Source: Paraburkholderia aromaticivorans (GTDB lineage Bacteria > Pseudomonadota > Gammaproteobacteria > Burkholderiales > Burkholderiaceae). From it: a stretch of DNA of 64,000 nucleotides. The translations under genes and the position numbers were made by a program. The notes below the pieces were generated by a model. The model was not told where the DNA came from. It saw only the letters and a list, made by a program, of their open reading frames with translations, and ran no database searches. The DNA lies in contig NZ_CP051516.1 of NCBI RefSeq assembly GCF_012689525.1, positions 2,852,001 through 2,916,000 of the forward strand, read 5' to 3'. This document shows positions 58,912 through 64,000 of this stretch, one piece after another. Each line of letters opens with the position of its first letter. Positions within the stretch are counted from its first letter, which is position 1.

Positions 58912-59406
58912 ATGGTTGAACTGCATACGAACCACGGCGTCATCAAACTCGAACTGGACGCTGAAAAGGCGCCGAAGTCGGTTGAGAACTTTCTCAACTA
59001 CGTGAAGGCCGGTCACTACGACAACACGGTGTTCCACCGCGTGATCGACGGCTTCATGATCCAGGGCGGCGGCTTCGAACCCGGCATGAAGCAGAAGCCG
59101 ACGGCCGAGGCGATCACCAACGAAGCGAACAACGGTCTGAAGAACGTCAACGGCTCGGTCGCCATGGCGCGCACGAACGACCCGCACTCGGCCACGGCGC
59201 AATTCTTCATCAACGTGAACGACAACGACTTCCTGAACCACTCGTCGCCGACGCCGCAGGGCTGGGGTTACGCCGTGTTCGGCAAGGTAGTCGAAGGCCT
59301 CGACATCGTCGACAAGATCAAGAAGGTCAAGACGGGTTCGAAGGGCTTCCATCAGGACGTGCCGGCGGACGACGTGGTGATCGAAAAGGCTGTGATCGTC
59401 GACTAA
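58912..59406 (+). CDS. ppiB: Cytoplasmic peptidyl-prolyl cis-trans isomerase, cyclophilin
   Basis: 164 residues from ATG 58912, with AAAGGA upstream and no signal peptide. [20 protein letters not shown] and [18 protein letters not shown] are the cyclophilin signatures. It is about half identical to the preceding PpiA core, indicating an old tandem duplication. lpxH follows 48 bases later; ppiB-lpxH is a frequent pairing in proteobacteria. Confidence 0.95.
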   Translation: MVELHTNHGVIKLELDAEKAPKSVENFLNYVKAGHYDNTVFHRVIDGFMIQGGGFEPGMKQKPTAEAITNEANNGLKNVNGSVAMARTNDPHSATAQFFINVNDNDFLNHSSPTPQGWGYAVFGKVVEGLDIVDKIKKVKTGSKGFHQDVPADDVVIEKAVIVD

Positions 59407-59454
59407 GTGTCGTAGTAAGCATCGATTCGTTCGAACTGACATCAGGCACCTTCA

Positions 59455-60252
59455 ATGCTGCAAGAAACGCCGCTGCGAAGCGTCGCCGCGGGCGTGCCTG
59501 GCGAGGGCAAACGCCCGCACGCCGCACGCCCGTTTTTTTTCCTCTCCGATATTCATCTGAGCGAGGCGATTCCGCATACGGTCGCCGCGTTCGAGCATTT
59601 CATCCGCTTCACGGCCGAGCAGGCCGATTCGGTTTTCATACTCGGCGATCTGTTCGAGTACTGGATCGGCGACGACATGCTCGTCGAGCCGTTCGTCGCG
59701 CGCATGGCCGCGCTGCTGCATACGTTGTCAGAGCGCGGCATCGCGCTCTACATCATGCACGGCAATCGCGATTTTCTGCTGGGCAAGCGCTTCATGAAAG
59801 CGGCCGGCGCGATCTGGCTGCCCGATCCGTTCGTGATCACCGCATTCGGCACGCGTCTCGCGCTCGCGCATGGCGATGGCTTGTGCACCGCGGATCGCGG
59901 CTATCAAACGTTCCGGCGTTTTGCACGCAACCGTTTCACGCAGATGCTGTTTCTCGCGTGGCCGTTGCGCTGGCGTCAGAAGCTCGCCGAGAACATGCGC
60001 TCGAAAAGCGAGCAAGGCCGCGCGCGGCCGGTTTCGCCGAAGTACGATGTGACGGCGGCAGCCGTGGCCGCGTTATTCAAGTCGTCGAAAACGGCGACCC
60101 TCATTCATGGGCACACGCACCGGCCGGCGCGGCATCGCGAGCCGGGCGGCACGCGCTGGGTTCTGCCGGATTGGGATCTCGACCACGGCGAGCGCCGTGG
60201 CGGATATTTGCGTATTGATGCTGAGGGGATTCGGGCGTTGCCGCTGGGTTGA
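59455..60252 (+). CDS. lpxH: UDP-2,3-diacylglucosamine diphosphatase
   Basis: 265 residues, calcineurin-like metallophosphatase. Metal motifs in order are SDIHLS (31-36), GDLFEYWIGDD (about 64-74), MHGNRDF (about 100-106), the LAHGDG block and IHGHTHRP. It makes lipid X in lipid A synthesis at the inner membrane. The first 25 residues are an extra N-terminal segment before FFFLSDIH, and a shorter start is possible. It converges on cysE. Confidence 0.94.
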   Translation: MLQETPLRSVAAGVPGEGKRPHAARPFFFLSDIHLSEAIPHTVAAFEHFIRFTAEQADSVFILGDLFEYWIGDDMLVEPFVARMAALLHTLSERGIALYIMHGNRDFLLGKRFMKAAGAIWLPDPFVITAFGTRLALAHGDGLCTADRGYQTFRRFARNRFTQMLFLAWPLRWRQKLAENMRSKSEQGRARPVSPKYDVTAAAVAALFKSSKTATLIHGHTHRPARHREPGGTRWVLPDWDLDHGERRGGYLRIDAEGIRALPLG

Positions 60253-60420
60253 AGGTGGCGGCAGTCGATTGCACCCGCGCCGACGCGTCACGTACCGACG
60301 GTGGTTCGGCACTGTTCTACGCCGCGCGTGCCAGCGTTGTGGCCGCTCTCCTTCTACGCCGCGTATCGCGTCGCTGTTAGCGCTGGCCGCTAGCGCCGGC
60401 ATCGGCACGTGCGAAAAACT

Positions 60421-61254
60421 TCACCGCTCCGCCGCCACCGTTTCCACCTTCCCTGCAATCGCGGCCGACAACCGTCGCAGATCGAGCAACGCCGCATCGG
60501 CCCCTTGCAGCCCTTCGAGACTCGTGCCCAATCGCTCCAGCGCGTCGACGATTTCGTCGATGCGCTTCGCTTGCGTCGCCGCGTGATCGATCAAGCCGTG
60601 AATCGCCAGCGACACCGGATCGTCGGCGTTCGGCGTGATGCCGTACGCGCAGAAGCCGCTGCTTGCGGCGGAGCGTTTTCCGTCGCGCGCGGCGCCATTG
60701 GAACCGGCATTGGCCGCTTCCGAAGCCACTGCGGCCGCCGCCGGCACGATGATCCGCGCCGGATTACCCACCGCCGTGCCACGCGCCGGCACCGGCTTGG
60801 TCACCACCGCGTTCGACCCGATCTTCGCGTCCGCGCCGATCGTGAAACCGCCGAGCACCTTCGCGCCCGCGCCGACGATCACGCCGCGCTCGAGCGTCGG
60901 ATGCCGCTTCGCGCCGCGCGTGAGCGACGTGCCGCCGAGCGTGACGCCCTGATAGATCGTGCAGTCGTCGCCGATCTGTGCGGTCTCGCCGATCACCACG
61001 CCCATGCCGTGATCGATGAACACGCGCCGCCCGAGCGTCGCGCCCGGATGGATTTCGATGCCGGTCATGAAACGCGCCATCTGCGAGACGAAACGCGCTA
61101 GCCAGCGGCGTTTGGCCCGCCAGCACGCATGCGCGAGCCGGTGCAGCACGAGCGCGTGCAGGCCGGGATAACACGTGAGGACTTCCCAGGCGCTGCGGGC
61201 GGCGGGGTCGCGCTCGCGGATCGTGGCGATGTCTTCGCGAAGTCTCGTGAACAT
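60421..61254 (-). CDS. cysE: Serine O-acetyltransferase with C-terminal extension
   Basis: 277 residues from ATG 61254. The hexapeptide left-handed helix (about 60-180) has [25 protein letters not shown], with the catalytic Asp-His pair, and [20 protein letters not shown]. It acetylates serine for cysteine synthesis. After GNPARIIVP (about 175) there is an Ala-rich linker and about 60 helical residues ([20 protein letters not shown]), in place of the short Ile-ended tail that binds CysK. Confidence 0.92.
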   Translation of the reverse strand: MFTRLREDIATIRERDPAARSAWEVLTCYPGLHALVLHRLAHACWRAKRRWLARFVSQMARFMTGIEIHPGATLGRRVFIDHGMGVVIGETAQIGDDCTIYQGVTLGGTSLTRGAKRHPTLERGVIVGAGAKVLGGFTIGADAKIGSNAVVTKPVPARGTAVGNPARIIVPAAAAVASEAANAGSNGAARDGKRSAASSGFCAYGITPNADDPVSLAIHGLIDHAATQAKRIDEIVDALERLGTSLEGLQGADAALLDLRRLSAAIAGKVETVAAER

Positions 61255-61456
61255 GGCAGGGACTGTGTTGTGGGGGAAAGAGCCGCACGCGCGACCTGGC
61301 ACGCATGACGGCACGGCTCGCCGCATAGCACGGCGGCAGCTTTGCTTAGAACGTTTTGAGGATTGTAGGGGGATTGCGGAAAACCTGCCGGAAGCCCACG
61401 CTGCCGGCGGGGTCGTCGCCGGCTAACGGAAAAACATTCAGGTATGACATGCAGTC

Positions 61457-62293
61457 TCAGGACGCGTCGCCGTCCTTATGCTTGTTCTTCAACAGAATGT
61501 GTTTGGCGATGCCGCGCACGATATTCACTTCCTCGCGCTCGAGACCTGAGCGCGCAAACAGACGGCGCAGGCGCGACATCAGCTTCTTCGGATTGGCCGG
61601 ATCGAGAAATTCGAGCGCGACCAACGCGCTTTCCAGATGCGCGAACATGCTCTCGATTTCGTCGCTCGCGGCGCGCGCACCGACGGGCTCGCCCTGCCCC
61701 GCAACCGCCTGAGGCGCGGCTTGTGCCGCGGCCGTGGCGCTATCGGCCGACAGATACATCGTGCGCAACTCATACGCCAACACCTGCACGGCCTGCGCGA
61801 GATTGAGCGAGCTATAGGCCGGGTTGGCCGGAATATGCGCCAGCGCGCTGCATCGCTCGACGTCCTCGTTCGACAAACCCGTGCGCTCGTTGCCGAACAC
61901 CAGTGCGATCTCGCCATGCACCGCCTGCTCGCGAGCGACGCCAGCTGCGGCACGCGGCGTCCATTGCGGCGGCCCATATTCCCGCAGCCGCGCGGTCAGC
62001 GCGATCGACCAATGCACGCCGTTCAGGGCGTCGGCGAGGGTCGGCACGACGTGCGCGGACGCCAGCACGTCGTCGGCTCCGCTCGCCATGGCGATGGCTT
62101 CCGGATCGCTTTGCACGTGCGGCACGCGCGGCGACACCAGCACGAGTCGCGAGAAACCCATGGTTTTCAGCGCGCGCGCCGCGGCGCCGACGTTGCCCGG
62201 ATGGCTCGGCTCGACCAGCACGAAGCGCGTCGAGGTGAAGCCGCCGCGCAGTTCGGCTACGGCAGGATCGGAGGAATGGTGGGTGTGGTCCAC
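61457..62293 (-). CDS. trmJ: tRNA (cytidine/uridine-2'-O-)-methyltransferase TrmJ
   Basis: SPOUT methyltransferase, about 278 residues from GTG 62293; no strong ribosome site was seen, so the start is uncertain. Motifs are EPSHPGNVGAAARALKTMG, motif II FGNERTGLSNEDVERC and motif III IPANPAYSSLNLAQAVQVLAYE. The C-terminal alpha-helical part (LKKLMSRLRRLFARSGLE-type) is the TrmJ dimer extension. It methylates ribose 32 of tRNAs. It is divergent from suhB. Confidence 0.9.
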   Translation of the reverse strand: MDHTHHSSDPAVAELRGGFTSTRFVLVEPSHPGNVGAAARALKTMGFSRLVLVSPRVPHVQSDPEAIAMASGADDVLASAHVVPTLADALNGVHWSIALTARLREYGPPQWTPRAAAGVAREQAVHGEIALVFGNERTGLSNEDVERCSALAHIPANPAYSSLNLAQAVQVLAYELRTMYLSADSATAAAQAAPQAVAGQGEPVGARAASDEIESMFAHLESALVALEFLDPANPKKLMSRLRRLFARSGLEREEVNIVRGIAKHILLKNKHKDGDAS

Positions 62294-62691
62294 GATGGAA
62301 TTCTGCAAGCTAAAGACGCGTATGGTAGCGCCAACGCCGCAGCCGGTCCGAAATGAACGCAGATGCGCATGCAGATGCGTGCGGCAATGCGCTTGCGAAT
62401 GCCGGGCCGAGCCGCGTAAAACCTCGGTGGGTTGCCCGCCCACCCCGCAAACGCTGCCGCGGCGTCCGGACTCAGGTAAAATACCGATATTCGCGTCCTG
62501 CTTTGCCGTCTAGCACAGCATGAACGCCTCGTTCTTATCCAATTCGTCTCCGTCGGCGGAATGCGCACCGGTTGTACCGGGCGAGCGTTCCGTGCTGTTT
62601 CCGCGCCTTTCTCGAGGGCGCCCAATTAGCGCAGGTTAGCGCTTATTTACCGGCCAGCAGCCGTGCTGCCCCGGCACAAGGATCCAGTCTC
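62294..62691 (+). other. Divergent region between trmJ and suhB
   Basis: 398 bases without a supported gene. TAAAAT near 62478-62483 is a possible suhB -10 with no clear -35. An AAGGA lies about eight bases before the suhB ATG. The leader of about 200 bases is long for this gene; suhB leaders bind regulators in enterobacteria, but no such site was recognised here. Confidence 0.35.
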
Positions 62692-63495
62692 ATGCATCCC
62701 ATGCTCAATATCGCTGTCAAGGCCGCGCGCCGCGCGTCACAGATCATCACCCGCGCGTCGCTCGATCTCGATCTCGTCCAGGTCAGCAAGAAACAGCACA
62801 ACGATTTCGTCACGGAGGTCGACAAAGCGTCTGAAGCGGCGATCATCGACACGCTCAAGACCGCCTACCCCGATCACGCCATCCTCGCCGAAGAATCCGG
62901 CAAGTCGGATAACGAATCCGAATACCAGTGGATCATCGATCCGCTCGACGGCACCACCAATTTCATCCACGGTTTTCCGTACTACTGCGTGTCGATCGCG
63001 CTGGCGCATAAGGGCATCGTGACGCAAGCCGTGGTCTACGATCCGACCCGCAACGACCTGTTCACCGCCTCGCGCGGCCGTGGCGCGTTCCTCAACGATC
63101 GCCGCATCCGCGTGGCCAAGCGCGACCGTCTGGCCGACGGCCTGATCGGCACCGGCTTCCCGTTCCGCGAAAAGGACGGCCTCGAAGCGTACGGCCGCCA
63201 GTTCGCCGAAATGACCGAAGCCTGCGCCGGCCTGCGCCGTCCGGGCGCCGCCGCGCTCGATCTGGCGAACGTCGCCGCCGGCCGGATGGACGGCTTCTTC
63301 GAGCAAGGCCTGAATGCGTGGGACGTCGCCGCGGGCAGCCTGCTGATTACGGAAGCCGGTGGCCTGGTCGGCAACTACACGGGCGATTCGGATTTCCTGC
63401 ACGTCGGCGAAATCGTCGCGGGCAACGCGAAGGTCTACGCGCAGATGATCCCGATCCTGTCGCGCTACAGCCGCACGCGTCAGCAATCGGCTTAA
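62692..63495 (+). CDS. suhB: Inositol-1-monophosphatase family protein SuhB
   Basis: 267 residues from ATG 62692. Li-sensitive phosphatase motifs are [11 protein letters not shown], the central [15 protein letters not shown] (metal Asps) and the C-terminal [15 protein letters not shown]. SuhB hydrolyses inositol-1-phosphate and also joins the NusA antitermination complex on rRNA in E. coli. Length and motifs are standard. A UUCG-loop hairpin follows at 63541-63567. Confidence 0.95.
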   Translation: MHPMLNIAVKAARRASQIITRASLDLDLVQVSKKQHNDFVTEVDKASEAAIIDTLKTAYPDHAILAEESGKSDNESEYQWIIDPLDGTTNFIHGFPYYCVSIALAHKGIVTQAVVYDPTRNDLFTASRGRGAFLNDRRIRVAKRDRLADGLIGTGFPFREKDGLEAYGRQFAEMTEACAGLRRPGAAALDLANVAAGRMDGFFEQGLNAWDVAAGSLLITEAGGLVGNYTGDSDFLHVGEIVAGNAKVYAQMIPILSRYSRTRQQSA

Positions 63496-63540
63496 GCCCT
63501 ACGAGGGCGGCGCCGGTTCGGCGCCGGCAAGCGGAACACA

Positions 63541-63567
63541 AAAAGCGGCTTCGGCCGCTTGTTTGTT
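63541..63567 (+). terminator. Probable terminator after suhB
   Basis: AAGCGGC (63543-63549), a TTCG tetraloop and GCCGCTT (63554-63560) are followed by GTTTGTT. The stem is strong but the T-run is interrupted. Confidence 0.6.
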
Positions 63568-63704
63568 GGCGCGCCTGCATGCCGAGGGCGTTCGTGCTAC
63601 AAAGCGAAAGGCCGCGCCGGCGCACTTCATTGCCGGCTGCGTTTCGCGCGTTTTCGCTGCGCCCTGCTTTGCGCCTGACTTGCGCGCAGCTTCCGATCCG
63701 CTTC

Positions 63705-64000
63705 ATGAAAAAAGGCTTCTACACAATCATCGCGGCGCAGTTTGTTTCGTCGCTGGCGGACAATGCACTGTTGATCGCGGCCATCGCGCTGCTCTCCGTG
63801 ATTCGCTCGGCCGCCTGGGTCACACCGCTCCTACAGATTTTCTTCACCGTTTCATACGTGCTGCTCGCGCCGTTTGTCGGCGCATTTGCCGACTCGATGC
63901 AAAAGCGCCATGTCATGTTCATCTCCAACGCGTTGAAGGCGAGCGGCTGCCTGATGATGATCGCGGGCGTTCATCCGATGATTGCCTACGGCGTGGTCGG
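63705..64000 (+). CDS. Second LplT-like transporter, 5' part
   Basis: Runs off the window; 98 codons are visible from ATG 63705. MKKGFYTIIAAQFVSSLADN, then LLAPFVGAFADSMQKRHVMF, is closely similar to the LplT at 14162, with the same helix 1-2 and loop. It is probably a paralogous lysophospholipid or related MFS transporter. Promoter and function cannot be judged from this fragment. Confidence 0.85.
   Translation, partial: MKKGFYTIIAAQFVSSLADNALLIAAIALLSVIRSAAWVTPLLQIFFTVSYVLLAPFVGAFADSMQKRHVMFISNALKASGCLMMIAGVHPMIAYGVV

Overview
The window is a gene-dense, high-GC chromosomal stretch with the gene order and protein types of a Burkholderiaceae betaproteobacterium, most likely a Paraburkholderia. 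The genus is inferred from several traits: a dapC-dapD-dapE-prmB cluster, a Burkholderia-type porin, a PXPV-like secreted protein, a CysE with a long C-terminal extension and a DUF2866-like hypothetical. About 52 protein genes and six tRNA genes are supported. There is no rRNA operon, insertion sequence, prophage, CRISPR array or integrase.

Layout. 0.4-5.2 kb: succinylase-branch lysine/diaminopimelate genes dapC, dapD and dapE, with a Spx/ArsC-like reductase and the ribosomal protein uL3 methyltransferase prmB. 5.5-11.3 kb: cardiolipin synthase, glutathione peroxidase, an ABC-F ATPase, a CoA-transferase and a small hypothetical. 11.4-16.3 kb: radA, alr, a lysophospholipid transporter lplT and thiD. 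16.4-19.9 kb: a tightly overlapping minus-strand operon tsaB-rimI-uracil-DNA glycosylase-DUF1853. 20.2-31.7 kb: acyl-CoA-binding protein, an RhlE-type RNA helicase, and the glyoxylate shunt genes aceA and aceB separated by a universal stress protein, a LysR regulator and a haloacid dehalogenase. These are followed by a gamma-glutamylcyclotransferase-like protein, RraA, an AraC regulator and a GNAT acetyltransferase. 31.9-34.2 kb: gltX followed by tRNA-Ala and two identical tRNA-Glu/tRNA-Asp units. 34.6-42.3 kb: a patatin-like lipoprotein, an NlpC/P60 hydrolase and the yejABEF peptide ABC transporter.

43.8-50 kb is the most accessory-looking part: an MFS transporter, a GH31 glycosidase, a porin and an amidohydrolase, ending at tRNA-Ser. 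50.4-57.1 kb is a housekeeping minus-strand run read as cysS, alkA-like glycosylase, accA, tilS, lysC, tRNA-Ser. 57.4-64 kb holds a TPR protein, two cyclophilins, lpxH, cysE, trmJ, suhB and the start of a second lplT.

Most genes are ordinary housekeeping functions. The parts worth a second look are: the glycosylase/DUF1853 pair, where DUF1853 carries a nuclease-like residue pattern; a 12-unit degenerate 14-bp tandem array between the AraC and GNAT genes, with related motifs at two other intergenic sites; the perfect 253-bp tRNA duplication behind one visible promoter; a three-half-site operator candidate ahead of the GH31 sugar locus; and a histone-H1-like tail on the AlkA-type glycosylase. 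No clearly new multi-gene defence or mobile system was found.
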